Source of the DNA: Didymodactylos carnosus
Lineage: Eukaryota > Rotifera > Eurotatoria > Philodinida > Philodinidae
Direction of reading: 5' to 3'
Length of the DNA: 64,000 bases
Assembly (NCBI GenBank): GCA_905250885.1
Contig: CAJNOQ010000009.1
Coordinates: 1-64,000 of the forward strand
Under the pieces are notes generated by a model. It saw nothing but the letters and a program-made list of their open reading frames with translations, searched no databases and was not told where the DNA came from. This document shows, in pieces, positions 48,401 through 60,465 of the stretch. Position numbers and translations under genes: made by a program. The stretch's first letter is position 1, and each line of letters opens with the position of its first letter.

Positions 48401-50193
48401 CTTTTATGAAGGTACATTTTATTCTTTATCTCATGTTGTAACGTGTTTATATCCTTAAGTTGATATTTTTTTCTAGGCTCATTACAAAATGGTGTAACGG
48501 CAGCTGAACGTACAATAACAACGTTAGATTTTCCTTGGTAAGATGTACACTATACTAGAAAGACTGTCACTTCATATCTGTTTGCGCTTATTTGAACAAA
48601 TATTTGTTTCCTTTAAAATACAACAAAAACTCATATCGCTCTGTATTTTAGGTCACAATCAGATAAACCTATGTTTTTCTATTGTTCGTTGGGTCAAGAA
48701 GAAATATCGAGTAGTGGAACATCGTATTTAAATCGACAGGAAGCTGCTATGGTTGAAAAAATTGCCACACGTTTATTAAAAACTGGTATTAAACCTGAAC
48801 AAGTTGGAATAATTACTCCTTATGAAGGTCAACGTGCATTCATTGTACAACATATGCAATATAGTGGATCGTTAAATGAAAAATTATATCAAGAAATTGA
48901 AGTCGCCAGTGTTGATGCATTTCAAGGCAGAGAAAAAGATTTCATTATTTTATCGTGTGTTCGAGCCAATGAACATCAAGGCATCGGGTTTCTCAATGAT
49001 CCAAGACGTCTTAATGTTGCATTAACACGTGCCAAGTAAGCTAAAAAATAGAAACTAACTTTATTACGCTGCACAACAACGAAAGATAGTGTTCATTAAC
49101 ATTTTTGCCGTATTAAATTGCGATTTCTTCGTCTATTTATCCATCTTCTGTGAAATTTTAGATACGGTGTTATTGTCATTGGCAATCCAAAAGTACTTTC
49201 CCGTCAGCCATTATGGAATCATTTATTAACATACTATAAAGAACAACATGTTCTTGTTGAAGGCCCCTTAAATAATTTGAAAGAGAGTTGTATTCAGTTT
49301 TCAAAGCCAAAAAAATTAGTAAACCCAACAAATCCTGGTGGTCGATTCATGTCAAATGTGATGTTTTCAGGTATACAATATTGATAAATATTCGCAGGGA
49401 GAAAATTTTTATTACATACTTTTCTCATTTCTTTTAGCAAAAGAAGCAATGATACCTGGCAGTGTTTACGATCGCAGTGGTACAACAGACAAGCGCCAAT
49501 TATTTGGTCCATATTATGCAAATACATTTGGTACAACAATGCGAGCTCACGATCCGTTAAATTACATTGATCCAATGGCTCGAACAACAAACGGAATGAA
49601 TTTACCTATACCTCAACAAATGATGTTACCACCACCATTATCAATGCCTTATATGAATGGACCATTTAATCAAATGATGAATGGTAAGTTATTGACCAAT
49701 CTATAAAAAATAATATGAGAGTAAATTTAACTTTTTCTATATTTTATTAGGTCGTCAAGTCGGAGGACCAGCACAAACAGCAGCTGCCCAAGCACAAGCA
49801 GCTGCTAAAGCAGCGAAAAATCGAAGTAAAAATCCGATGAAACCACCGCGATTTTCGAAAAATCTACCATTTAATGGCACAACACAATCGCAGGTTTGTT
49901 GACTCTTTAATCAATATCTGTAATAATGCTGTGTCTTCATTTTATTTCTTTTCTAGGATGCAACGGCACTGACACAAGGCGGAACGATCAGTCAACCGTA
50001 TCCCATTTCTCAGAGTGGTCTCATGTCACAGCCTCCCTATGGTCTGTCACAACAAGACTTTTCACAAACAGATTTATATGATACCTATCAATCACAAGGC
50101 GGTGATCATCAATTATTATCACAAGATTCAACATACGCTGATCAAACATTATTTTTAAATTCTCAGGGCGCAAGTGGTTTTTCACATTTTTGA
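45473..50193 (+). CDS. UPF1: UPF1/RENT1, nonsense-mediated decay RNA helicase
   Basis: ATP-driven SF1 RNA helicase at the centre of nonsense-mediated mRNA decay. Eighteen exons in phase: 45473-45634, 45704-45837, 45900-45989, 46056-46404, 46469-46542, 46601-46773, 46843-46941, 47003-47111, 47167-47393, 47464-47591, 47657-47745, 47963-48411, 48477-48537, 48652-49035, 49162-49370, 49438-49683, 49751-49893 and 49957-50193, giving 1120 aa, like the human protein. The Cys/His-rich UPF2-binding domain is present ([36 protein letters not shown]). Walker A is GPPGTGKT with its Lys codon split by intron 9. Walker B region is [15 protein letters not shown]. Late helicase motifs include [22 protein letters not shown] and [11 protein letters not shown]. 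The C-terminal tail has about nine SQ sites, as in the SMG1-phosphorylated tail of animal UPF1. Introns are mostly 50-130 bp. All key residues seem intact. Confidence 0.98.
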
Positions 50194-52111
50194 ACAATGA
50201 GATTTTATTGACATTATTAAACAATAGTTTATTATGTTCAATGATTTAAGCCAAACAATATAAAATCATTTATGAGGAAGAAAACAGCGAAAAAAAGATG
50301 AAAATTGAATGAAATACACGCAAATATGTTTTTTTCTGGCATGAATATCAACTGGTCATTCACACAGTATATACGTATTAGTCTATTACTACAAATGACA
50401 TGAAACGAAAAGAAAATGAAAAAAATATAGATGCGATTCTGACGACAAGATATCACATTGACTCACAGTAACAATCGATCATATCTTTCCGTGCCCCTTC
50501 TCCAACAAACAAAAAATAAACTCCTAGTAGATCTTGTCCGAAAAAGACGCTTTTCGTGTGTGTTCATTCCTTTCTGTTTTTTTGTTTGCTTCTTTTTTTT
50601 TCTCTGCCGATTGACAGAAAACGGTACTACTAGCTGAGAGAAAGAGAAAAATGAAAAATATCTGTTTATTAGTTTCGTTTTTTTCATTGGTTCTATTTTT
50701 TTCGTGTTAATGCAGAAAGAAGAAAATTTTGTTACGAAAAATGAGAAAAAAAAATAGAAAACTTCGAACATCAAATCGATTTTATCTAGCAAGCTATGTT
50801 TTTCTCTAGTTTTAAGTATGCTTTACATTTGTTTCTATTGCTAGATAAATAATTTACCAGAACAACGGCAACTGGATTATAAATGGAAAAATCATATTAT
50901 ACAATAAGTCGCTGATGAACTAAAATGTTTAACCTATTACGATTTTTAGCACAATTAAACTCGTTAAAAGCAATAATTCGTATTAGCAATAATTTTGATT
51001 AATCGTTCTTGAAATACTTTATTAAGAATTCAAACAACGTCAGGCACAATGAGTTCTATTATTATTAAAATGAATATGAGAAAATAAGGCAAAATTTTGT
51101 TTATATTATATAGCGTCTTCGGATGGTTGTATATTGAACTATCTTCAAATGGGACAAAAACAGAACTGGAGTAAAACGAAATATAATTACCATTTGGAGG
51201 ATGACAACAATAGCAGCAGATAGAAGAAAACGCAAGTGTTCAATTCGTCTAAGAACGATAAATAATAAGATATCACATATTAAGAGGAAACAAAAAGTCA
51301 GATTTTTTTAGCGCCATTGTCTATATTTAATCATTAGTTTGAGTGAATGAAATTGATGATAATTGATGATAAGCAAAATAATTATTAAACATAAACAAAA
51401 GTAACAGATATAAACTTTGATCTAAATTCGTTCATCGCTAAGAAAATTTGATTTCACACTAGTGGCTTAGATGTCGATTGCCATTATTTTCAAGTAAGTA
51501 TATTTGTGTCCGTTAACTTTTATATAAATGAAAATAGATGTTAAATATTTATTTAAGTTGTTCTGTTGTTGTCTATCAAAATTATTGCCCGTTCACGATC
51601 TATCAATGTAATGTTTCTCTCTATTTTACGGACGAAAGCTAAGAATTTATCTGTATTCATTTCCAATCAATGTTAGCATCAACTGTATTCACTGACTCTA
51701 TTCACTTATTACCATTGTTTGAGTGAACAAAGTAAAAGAATTTTTGAAACCAGATGTCCAGTTATACGAATATTTGCTTTCTTTTTTTTACAGCTCAGTA
51801 CTATTGTCATTTAGTAAAATGACTAATCTAAGCTAATCTGCAGTCTTCATTTCTCTCAGACTTTCCGATGATGTAGATTTTTTCCTCTTAAGCATTCGTC
51901 ATGTGGAAAATGTTCCATTTGAGCACACAGTTTTAGTGCATATATCTCGTCTTGCGGACCAAGACTGATACAGAATGTTTGATTGTATCAATAACAGAAG
52001 ATAGATAATTTGCAACTGTATTACGTTGTTTCTCTTTTTCACTTTGTGCTGTTTTTAGATTTAATATTTAATCCTCCTACTTTCGTATTTTGATTACGTG
52101 GGAATTTGAAC
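50194..52111. other. Intergenic between UPF1 and CHMP2B
   Basis: This is the UPF1 3' flank and CHMP2B 5' flank. The sequence is AT-rich; no gene, RNA or repeat was recognised. Confidence 0.5.
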
Positions 52112-53240
52112 ATGTTTAGTAAAAAGAAAGATATCACTGGTACGTAAATTGTTAATTCTCTGCATGATAAATGACGATATAAATTCTGATTTATTTTCTA
52201 CTTGTGAAATATTTTGACTGTGTTGTATGTGCTTCAGTGAAGACAATTTAATTCCATAGAAAATCGAAAAACTTATGTCTTCAATTTAGAACAAACCAGA
52301 GAACAATCAAGAGAACTTCGGCGGACTGATCGTGATTTAGTACGAGATAGACATAGACTTGAAAATGAAGAACAAAAACTGGTATGTAAATAAAGTCATT
52401 TTTTGAATCAAGCCTTCTATTACGTATTTCCATTTAGATCAACGAAATTAGAAAAAATGCTACACAAGGAAACAAGAAAGTACGTATAGTCGCTTTTTTT
52501 CAACACAGAAAAATACTAATGGTCTATCTTTAAGGCTGTTGAAATATTGGCAAAACAGTTAGTGAAAGTACGAGGACAAAAAGCAAAATCGCTGAATGCA
52601 AGTGGACATATACAAGGTTTGGCCGTTCAAAATACGGTATGATGATAGTTGGCATTATGTGTAAAATAAAAGTGCTTATTTTGTATTATTTTTGCAGATG
52701 ATGGCATCAAATGTTAAAATGGCAAAGGTACTTTTTTGTTTTATTGTATAAAATACATGCTTGATCTATTTTTATTTAATAGGCAATGGACAATACCGCG
52801 AAAACAATGGAAAAGATGAATCGTTTGATGGATCCTCAAACAATGGGAAAAGTAACCCAGAAATTTGCCGAACAACATATGAAAATGGAAATAACGGATG
52901 AATTAAGTGAGTTAAATTAATGCTATATGAAACAGAGATAGCAATTTTATCTTTTCATTTTAGTTGGTGAAACATTGGAATCGGCCCTTGGTCAAGAAGG
53001 AGACGAAGAAGAAGAGGACCAAATTGTAAAACAGGTGTTGGATGAAATGGGCATCCAAATGAAAGATAAGGTACTAAAATTCACACTTACCATCCCACCC
53101 AGTTTTACATAGCATATTTTATTTATCTTTACTAGCTTAATGGTGCACCGGCAATTCCAGGATCTGCTATGGCGTCTAAAGCATCGAAACAAAGTGAAGA
53201 TGACGAAATTGAACGAATGTTAGCCAATTTAAGATCATAG
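52112..53240 (+). CDS. CHMP2B: CHMP2 (Vps2-type) ESCRT-III subunit, CHMP2B-like
   Basis: Charged multivesicular body protein that co-polymerises with CHMP3/CHMP4 on endosomal membranes and recruits VPS4. Eight exons in phase: 52112-52139, 52290-52381, 52438-52479, 52535-52636, 52698-52727, 52783-52906, 52964-53070 and 53136-53240, giving 209 aa, close to the usual 213. The N-terminal half is basic and helical (REQSRELRRTDRDL; EIRKNATQGNKKAVEILAKQ), with the conserved Gly-Asn turn. The segment MDPQTMGKV, then EQHMKMEITDELI is closer to CHMP2B than CHMP2A. The acidic linker EEEEDQIVKQVLDEMGI and the C-terminal DDEIERMLANLRS form a MIT-interacting motif expected to bind VPS4. The short exons and introns are typical for this window. 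Assignment to 2B over 2A is by eye. Confidence 0.93.
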
Positions 53241-54987
53241 TTAGATGTGCCAAAAGTCAGGAGAATCCATACAAATGGAAGAATGCCCCTGTTCGGTGAT
53301 ATATTACTGTTTTTATTCATATTGAGCTAACTTATGTAGATAAATGTATAAAACGATCTGTTTCCATAACTAATGATTGAAGTTGTGTTTATTTTCTGCA
53401 TGTTTATTGTTATTGTTGGTTTTTTATAAAAGTTTGTTTTCGTTATTCCATATATATATATTTAGTCGTAACATTTGTCAAATGCGGGAATAGCCCGATG
53501 TTACGTTTCCCTTTTTCTTCTGTTCTTTTTACTCCCTAAAGTATTTTATTACGAAACCATTTCACTACACACGTAGTTGAAATTAAACTGGCTGCTTGTA
53601 ATTCAATTTTTTTTAATATTTAATCAATTATAAAGACATTTAAAAAAATGTCAACCATTTTTTTTCTGTTAAACTTGCTAACTTATTTTCCTAATTAACG
53701 TTCTCTCTTCTACTTTTTTCATATGTACACCATGTTTGCTTAAATATATAGAAAAATATAAACTCAAAGCAAGTAAGATACTTTTTTCCGGTATCGATAA
53801 TGGTGATATTTAAATTTTAGTTATTTATTCTCTATACAGTCCTAATTTCCAACAAACACAACTATTCAATTTGAGAATATCTGTACAGAAAACAACTAAA
53901 GATGTTTTTCAAGTCTATTTTGAACTTATTTCGTATTGTCAAACTTGTTTAGTTTTAAAAATCTACTTCCCTTCCACATGACAATAGTTTTCAAGAAATA
54001 TATATTTTTAGGTAAACGAACATCTGATATAGATCTTGGAGATACACATTGCATTTGCTAAATATTTTAGACGTCTTTTAGCTAAAAACGTTTGTTTCAA
54101 TTTACACAGTAGAAGCGTCGTTTCGATGTGTAAGTAAATCAATGCTAGAGCAATCGTTTTTATACAATAACATACAAATCTAATTCTTGAATTTATGCTT
54201 ATAAGACATTAAAAAGAAACTTCAAAATTCGTTTTAAGTTTTCAAAAATCCTTCACTTTATGAGAAACTGGGCCGAAATTGAAAAATCGGACTCTTAAAT
54301 GTTCTAGTCATATGTGTTCAATTTGAAACCAATCTGAATTCTTTAACATCTTCCTCTTATTTTGACGGGATCTTCATGTTCGGAAGAAAATCTCGCTAGA
54401 GAAACACTGAGGAAAACATCAATACCCAACGATCTTTTTTTCTCATGGTATACAGAAAACTTGCTCTAAAACTACGAAAATCTTTTCTTATTCTACTAGA
54501 GCAGAAAGTGATGTGCATTCTAAGAGTCGACACTTTCTCTTACACGACCATGTCCTTGTATTAATTGAACAAAATTGATATTATGAATAAAAACTTACTT
54601 GGAGAACCTTACTTTTTTAGAGAAAGGGATGGAAGAGGAACCTTAAATTATCAAATTAGATTATATGGAAAATATGTACAATCATCAACTTTCATGCTTA
54701 AGACTATTGAGAAACAGAATTATTTCAAGTTTATGTTGAAAAGCAAATATTTAAAAAAAAATTGAGTATAAAATTCAGTCCAAAATTCAATCCAAGTATA
54801 TTTTTTAAAACTTGTATAAAAAATTATTCAGTACATTGTTGAGAGTAACATGTTCATATCTCCAATGATTAATAAATAAAGTTTTTGCTTTTATTAGTTT
54901 TATATTCTTCTCAGTTAATCGAGAAGAAGAAGAAGCATAGAATGAAGAGTAATGTATTTTTCTCTTCATTGTATATATTAAAATTGT
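53241..54987. other. Intergenic, nothing recognised
   Basis: This is the 3' flank shared by CHMP2B and the convergent minus-strand gene. The sequence is AT-rich and a 66-codon frame at 54565-54765 has no recognisable features. Confidence 0.5.
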
Positions 54988-55956
54988 CTAGATTAATTCC
55001 ATTTTTTTTCGTGATAGTAGTTTATTGGAACGAAAATCTACTAAACTACTAATTAATTGATGATAACGATCATCTTTTCTCCTAGTTAGTACTTGATTAA
55101 AACTTCTTAATTTTCCCATAGCGATACTTCGTTTCATATCTTCATGCATAGAGGAAAATTTTTCACGAAATTCTGGACGAAATTTAATGAAATGATTAAT
55201 GAATTCTTCATATGTTTCATGTTGAATTGAATTTAACAATAATTGTTGATAATAATCATCGTCAATTAGTGGTATAGGCTTATAATAATATCCACTGGCA
55301 AGAGATGAAAATGTCAACGGTGATATTGTTCTTACGATTGACATAGATGATGTTGCCGCTGAGTGTGTTGACAATGAAGATGAGGAAAATAATGATTGTG
55401 TTTTCATTTGTTGTTTATGATGAGTTTTCTTTGCTGAATCGGCTAAAAGTTTTTGAGATGATTTTAATACTTCGTGTACACGTTGTTGAGCTTTTGATAC
55501 TGGCATTGCTGTTGATGATATATTCTCTCGTTTACTCATATGATTATCGTCTATCGTAGTTTTTGTTATAGTGGATTCCGTAATCATAGGCAATACAGTA
55601 CTATTTGTTTCTGGCATAACAGTTAAATTTGTATCATTAATATCTAATATTTTAAATGGAGTTGGAGGACGATTAAAACCGCCTATTCTGAATGGTTTTC
55701 TAAGTTGTTCTTTTCGTTTTTCATATTTTTCGTTTTCTTTACGTACATGTTCTCGAAAATGACGATCGTATTTCCACCAGTTTTCATGACGCTTTTTGTG
55801 TAATGCTAGAAACGTTCCCATACGACCATCAATATTTGAACGAATTTTTCGTCGTTCTTTATCAATCGACGTATATTCTCGTTGAAGAAAATGTTTTTCA
55901 ATTTTTTTACATTGAATTAACGCTTCGGATAAATTTGACTCGCGTCCGAACACCAT
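54988..55956 (-). CDS. Unrecognised charged protein (322 aa)
   Basis: Single exon on the minus strand, from ATG at 55956 (MVFGRESNLSEALIQC) to TAG at 54990-54988. The open frame continues seven codons upstream to an acceptor-like TTAG, so the ATG at 55956 is the first. Residues 1-100 are strongly charged and helical (KKIEKHFLQREY, ERRKIRSNIDGRMG, KKRHENWWKYDRHFREHV). A turn-rich segment follows (FRIGGFNRPPTPFKI), then a Ser/Thr-rich middle and a helical end (YEEFINHFIKFRPEFREKF; SFNQVLTRRKDDRYHQLI). No signal peptide, membrane segment or catalytic motif is visible. Clean frame and composition argue for a real gene. I do not recognise the family; a cytoskeletal or ciliary role would be only a guess. 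Confidence 0.72.
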   Translation of the reverse strand: MVFGRESNLSEALIQCKKIEKHFLQREYTSIDKERRKIRSNIDGRMGTFLALHKKRHENWWKYDRHFREHVRKENEKYEKRKEQLRKPFRIGGFNRPPTPFKILDINDTNLTVMPETNSTVLPMITESTITKTTIDDNHMSKRENISSTAMPVSKAQQRVHEVLKSSQKLLADSAKKTHHKQQMKTQSLFSSSSLSTHSAATSSMSIVRTISPLTFSSLASGYYYKPIPLIDDDYYQQLLLNSIQHETYEEFINHFIKFRPEFREKFSSMHEDMKRSIAMGKLRSFNQVLTRRKDDRYHQLISSLVDFRSNKLLSRKKMELI

Positions 55957-55977
55957 TGTGAATTCTTTGACTGTCAA

Positions 55978-55990
55978 CTAATTTAGAAGA
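55978..55990 (-). promoter_or_regulatory. Splice-acceptor-like site before the 54988-55956 gene
   Basis: On the minus strand, TTCTTCTAAATTAG ends 21 bases before the ATG. The same arrangement is seen at UPF1 and GLRX5. No upstream coding exon was seen. Confidence 0.35.
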
Positions 55991-56126
55991 AAAATAGCAT
56001 CTTAATTATCATTGAAAGTCTGTATAGATCTAAAGATACAAGGAAGGATACTCAGATCTGAATTCTATGCAAGGAGTGAACAACACAATCCGAATTAGAT
56101 ATAAACTTTACTTTTTGATATTACAA

Positions 56127-56158
<32 letters not shown>

Positions 56159-57650
56159 TTAGTCTCATCGATAACAGTTTTTCAGTTCTCACTTGATAAG
56201 ACGACGAATAACTGTTTTTTGAGAAACCTATTTACAAATTCTTGTCTGAAATTTACAGCAAACGTGTCTTACATAAATGACTAGCTCATCATGACCTTGT
56301 CAGACGTTAAGATCGTTCTTATAAACCAATATTATATTAAAAAAAAATATTTAAGGATCTAAACACAATAGTATTATTTGTAATAAAATAACAGGTAAAA
56401 AGATTTATTTTTGTCTTTTTTTTTTTTATTCGATTTCTACAAGTGACAAATACAAAAAAACAATACTATAAAATATCGTCTATTTTACGTATTACTATCG
56501 TTTTAAATAAAAAAGCACTCTCTCAAAACGTAATTTTCTTTTTTTCTTAAATAGTTTTCAAACTGTGATTCAATTATAAAGTAATGAATAGATAGCATAC
56601 TCATACGTGTATATTGTTAATTATTAACCAAGCTGAGAAGAAGAAAAACAAAACAATAATAACAGAAACATTGAATTTTAATAATTGACGTTTTTTAGGG
56701 TTAAAAAAGTTCTCTTTGATTTATCATTGTAAAAATTGTCTTATATATATATATATCTTAACTTCTATTAAGATTTGATTTTTTTCTATATTCTATTTGT
56801 TAGAATTTATTTTTGTTTTCTCAAAAATACCGAGTAATACGCAAACAAACAGGAAATACTTGAAAAAAAAGAAATATTATTCGATTTATTTTGAATTAGT
56901 ATTTAAAATGCTCAACGTCGTCTATAAGTTTCTACTTCTTTAATAAAATAAAAACTGATTGTTAATTAAGAAAATAGAGTATATAGGGATCTATTATTGA
57001 ATTTTTTTATAAGAATATTTAAGTGCAATTGAAACGTCAACACTATCGATATGTTGAATAGATACTTTTGTTTTTTAAATCGAACATCAATGCAGATATG
57101 AGAAAATGAGACTAATTTGTATTATAAATTAATATTTGTACGGTTCATTATATGTCATTTCTTAATACTTGACTACGAGTATATTTCTAGGACCTAAACA
57201 ACAAATTCTACCAAATAATTTAGTGTGAAAAATGTTTTATTTGTATTATATGAAATAATGAAAGAATAGAATTTTTTTCTACAGAATTGAGAATTTATAG
57301 AAAAAAATTGGTGCTGAACTGATATAAAAACCAAGACAGTATTGAATAAATGGTGGATAATCAAGGAGAACAGATTTGGTTTATTATTTTTCTATAATGG
57401 AAGTTAAATGAGTGTAACATCTGTAAAAATCTTTCAGCTGCTTCTTCAGTCAATAGTTAAAAGTAAATTAGCAATGCCCAATACTGTAATTTGACCAAAT
57501 CTTATATTTCATATTAGAGATACAAAATATTGATCTATTTTTAGTATTATTTGATTGTTAATGGAAAAAAATCAAGATGACACTATGAAATATATAAGAA
57601 ATTGAAAAGATTTTGCTTTCAATAGCATATTTCTGTTTTTGTTCTCTTTA
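55991..57650. other. Intergenic between divergent genes
   Basis: This is the space between the minus-strand 54988-55956 gene and GLRX5, so it may hold both promoters. It has a CT microsatellite (56127-56153) and otherwise AT-rich sequence. Confidence 0.5.
56127..56153. repeat. (CT)n microsatellite
   Basis: Uninterrupted CT run of about 13 units, 170 bp upstream of the minus-strand gene start. Confidence 0.9.
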
Positions 57651-57657
57651 CTTTTAG
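57651..57657 (+). promoter_or_regulatory. Splice-acceptor-like site abutting GLRX5 ATG
   Basis: CTTTTAG directly touches the ATG of GLRX5 after a T-rich tract. This is as expected for a spliced-leader acceptor or a 5'UTR intron end. Confidence 0.5.
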
Positions 57658-58149
57658 ATGTCATTGTTTAAACATACTCTACTACGATCCATTAGCAATC
57701 TATCATCATGTAAAGAAACTCGATCATTTTCAATATCATCCAGTCTATTTTCACCTACATCTACTATTCCACCATCTAACTCAATTGATTTTATCGATCC
57801 AAAATTTAGAGAAACATTAGACGATTTTGTAAAACAAAATAAAATAGCCATATTTATCAAAGGAGAACCTGAAACGTCATGTTGCGGTTTTTCAAATGCT
57901 ATTATTCAAATTTTAAATTTACACGGTTGTCAGTTCAAATCAAAAGATATTTTGAATGATGAAAAACTTCGTCAAATTTTAAAAATCTATAGTAATTGGC
58001 CAACATTTCCACAAATCTATTTTAATGGTGAATTTATTGGTGGTTGCGATATTCTATTGGATATGCATCGATCAGGCGAACTTATTCAAGAATTAAACAA
58101 AATTGGAATCAAATCAAAATTATTTAACTTAGATAAAAATAATTTATAA
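57658..58149 (+). CDS. GLRX5: Mitochondrial monothiol glutaredoxin 5
   Basis: CGFS-type monothiol glutaredoxin that carries and transfers [2Fe-2S] clusters in the mitochondrial iron-sulfur pathway. One exon, 163 aa. The first 40 residues are rich in Ser, Arg and Leu with few acids, as in a mitochondrial targeting sequence. The thioredoxin-like domain covers about 47-155, with IAIFIKGEPE, the active-site CGFS (in SCCGFSNA), the cis-Pro region NWPTFPQIYFNGEFIGGCDI and LLDMHRSGEL, all matching animal GLRX5. An additional Cys stands immediately before the active-site Cys. The ATG directly follows a splice-acceptor-like site. Length agrees with the family (about 157 in human). It stands alone, with the minus-strand 54988-55956 gene transcribed away from it. 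Confidence 0.96.
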   Translation: MSLFKHTLLRSISNLSSCKETRSFSISSSLFSPTSTIPPSNSIDFIDPKFRETLDDFVKQNKIAIFIKGEPETSCCGFSNAIIQILNLHGCQFKSKDILNDEKLRQILKIYSNWPTFPQIYFNGEFIGGCDILLDMHRSGELIQELNKIGIKSKLFNLDKNNL

Positions 58150-59777
58150 ACATTTCAAGAACATCCGACTACTTAGAATTTTATTTTGCATATTTATTTT
58201 TTTATTTCTATGTTTCTCTTTAGAAGTTCGATTACTAAGATATCTACCATACTGGCTCGAATATCTATTATAATAAAAATGCTTCTGTATGATATATTTT
58301 AGTACTTTTAAAATGAAAGTAGTCAATTATATAATTTAATTTTCAGTAAAATTTCCAGTAACCGTTGATTTTCTAGGAATTACGACATTTCTGCCCGTTT
58401 TTTGGTAAAAATAAGGATTTACATATAAAAGTCTTACATTCGAATTTAAACCTACATTTGGTAATCCCAGGGTTCTTATATTATTATTTAGTATTATTTG
58501 ATTTGACTGACGTGATAATTACTCGCAGTGCTATAATCTGTTTTCAAAAAGTCGAATGTTCGCAAAATACTCATAGAAATTTCTTCAAGAAGTATAATGT
58601 ATATATAATGATTCAGATAGAATAAAATGCGGTAAGTAATCTATCTTCATTTGAAGATGATGCTGACAACGTTTTATAGTTGACTATTGAATTACTGTTA
58701 TTAATAGAAAAATCTAACTGTTTTATTTTTATAATAAATTTGCATCAATTAATCGAGATTAATTTTGTATCTTTTCTGGTATAACTTTCATGTATCATTT
58801 TAACCTTTCAACATATAAATCATTCTTATTCTCCTCCCAAATGCTTTCTATTTCGTTTCTTCTAATTTACTTGACTTGTTTGAGACAAGTCTCCAATATT
58901 TTCAACATTAATAAAAATTGATCTTTCGTTTATCTTTAACTTACTTGTGTTTGTTTGAATGCTCTCTAATATTCTCTACTTTCAGAAAAATGTACTTCGA
59001 TTAGTGGACACATTTGGAGATAGACAAGCGAGATTTTGTTATTCCATAGTGCCAAACAGACCAACTTTTAACACTTCATTATCATCTGTTAGTGATTTTA
59101 GGACTTTGTTTGGATTTTGGAATCGCTATCGTCGAGATAATATTGTTTTTAGTTATGGGTTGATTGCCAAACAAAATTTAATTATAGTGTAGTGATGATA
59201 TAGAATTTTACCCATTAGTAATGCACTATTGAATTTAAAAATTTATCGGCTGTAGTTTGTATTAGTTGTTTTATCATCTTAATCTTAATCAACAACTTTA
59301 TGTTTATTTTTAAAACTTCAGAAAGTTAGAGTTTTTATTGTGAATTGATCAAATCCGGCCATTCGCTACTTCGACGGTATTTTTTAAGACCTATCTTGTT
59401 AATTTGGATCTGAAAATTGCCTATGTGGACTGTTCAAGATAGTATCGTTTTTAGTCATTAGTTGACTCGCAGACAAAATTCAATTATATTTTGATATCAA
59501 GTTCTGATATCAACGAACAATATGATTGTGATAAAAAAAATCATTTGCATGCGACTATTGAGCTTTTTTAATGGAATCAATACATATTAATACTTTTTGT
59601 ACTTGGTTTTCCATCGATAGTTTTTGTACGGATGATGTCTTACATCTAAGTTTCTGCTTCTCTGACATAATACTAGTGTAAACATGATCATTTATTTCTT
59701 TTGTAACATAACCTTCTCTTCTGATGACTCACAAGATAAGTGCTAATATTTTAAGCATGTTCCGGATAAAATTCGAG
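58150..59777. other. Intergenic with part of a local duplication
   Basis: An open frame at 58959-59192 follows an acceptor-like TTTCAG, but its peptide (KNVLRLVDTFGDRQARFCYS) is not recognised. From about 59140 the sequence is partly duplicated further right (see 59190-60465). Confidence 0.4.
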
Positions 59778-60465
59778 TAGAGACCTGCACGGGTTAAGAA
59801 CACCTAACCCGAACCCGACCCGACCCGATGAAAACAATCTCACCAGAAAACTGTGTTTGAGAAAGAATATCGACTTGCCTTGTTAGACAAAAGTTTTTCG
59901 GTGCATATTGTAGAACCTCGTAGTTCAAAAAAAAATTTTTGAACGACGTCTGATTGGTCATTTTGTCTAAAAGGTTAATCTATTGAAAATTCCTCAGTAC
60001 ACTTTGTCAATAGATTATCTTAATCGAGATGATGACCACATCCTTTTTCTTATTGGTCAGTCAGTATCACCTAATACTAAGATAGCAAGTAGAGAGCATT
60101 ATAGTAAAGTCTTCTATGTACGGGTGTTTAAAACAGTACATTGAAAAAAAGCAGTAAGGGATGTATTGCCATTGATTACAGTGCAGGAAGCAATCATTAA
60201 TCGACTTAGTGAATGCAGTTGTTCTGAAACAAGTCTTTCAACTGGAAATTCCAGTAGAGATAACTTTCAACCAGTAATACAAAGCTAAAAATATTATTTA
60301 TATTTTAAATTGCGTCGCCAAATATTCAACCCGAACCCGACCCTAGGGTCGGGTCGGGTCGGGTTGCAGGTCTCTGAATTCGAGTGAGTATCGTGATGAC
60401 ACGAAATTTTACTCGTTAGTAATGCACTGTTGAATTTAAAAATTTATTGTTTGTAGTTTACATTG
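59190..60465. repeat. Diverged local direct duplication
   Basis: The block 59190-59275 (GTGATGATATAGAATTTTACCC, TTAGTAATGCACTATTGAATT) recurs in the same orientation at 60388-60465 (GTGATGACACGAAATTTTACTC, TTAGTAATGCACTGTTGAATT). Weaker shared words continue on (CATATTAATA at 59583 and 60868). The second copy contains the hAT MITE 59778-60376, which therefore came later. Confidence 0.55.
59778..60376. mobile_element. hAT MITE (599 bp) with GGGTC words
   Basis: Ends are TAGAGACCTGCA and the complement of CAGAGACCTGCA. It is flanked by the exact 8-bp duplication AATTCGAG (59770-59777 and 60377-60384). Both subterminal zones have ACCCGACCCG/CGGGTCGGGT arrays. The interior has no transposase. 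Confidence 0.85.

Noticed and set aside
50463-50792. 109-codon minus-strand frame after UPF1
   Set aside because: Made of Phe/Ser/Lys runs from T- and A-rich DNA; no domain or splice context.
58959-59192. 77-codon frame preceded by an acceptor-like TTTCAG
   Set aside because: Not recognised, and its 3' part is in the locally duplicated non-coding block; left as intergenic.
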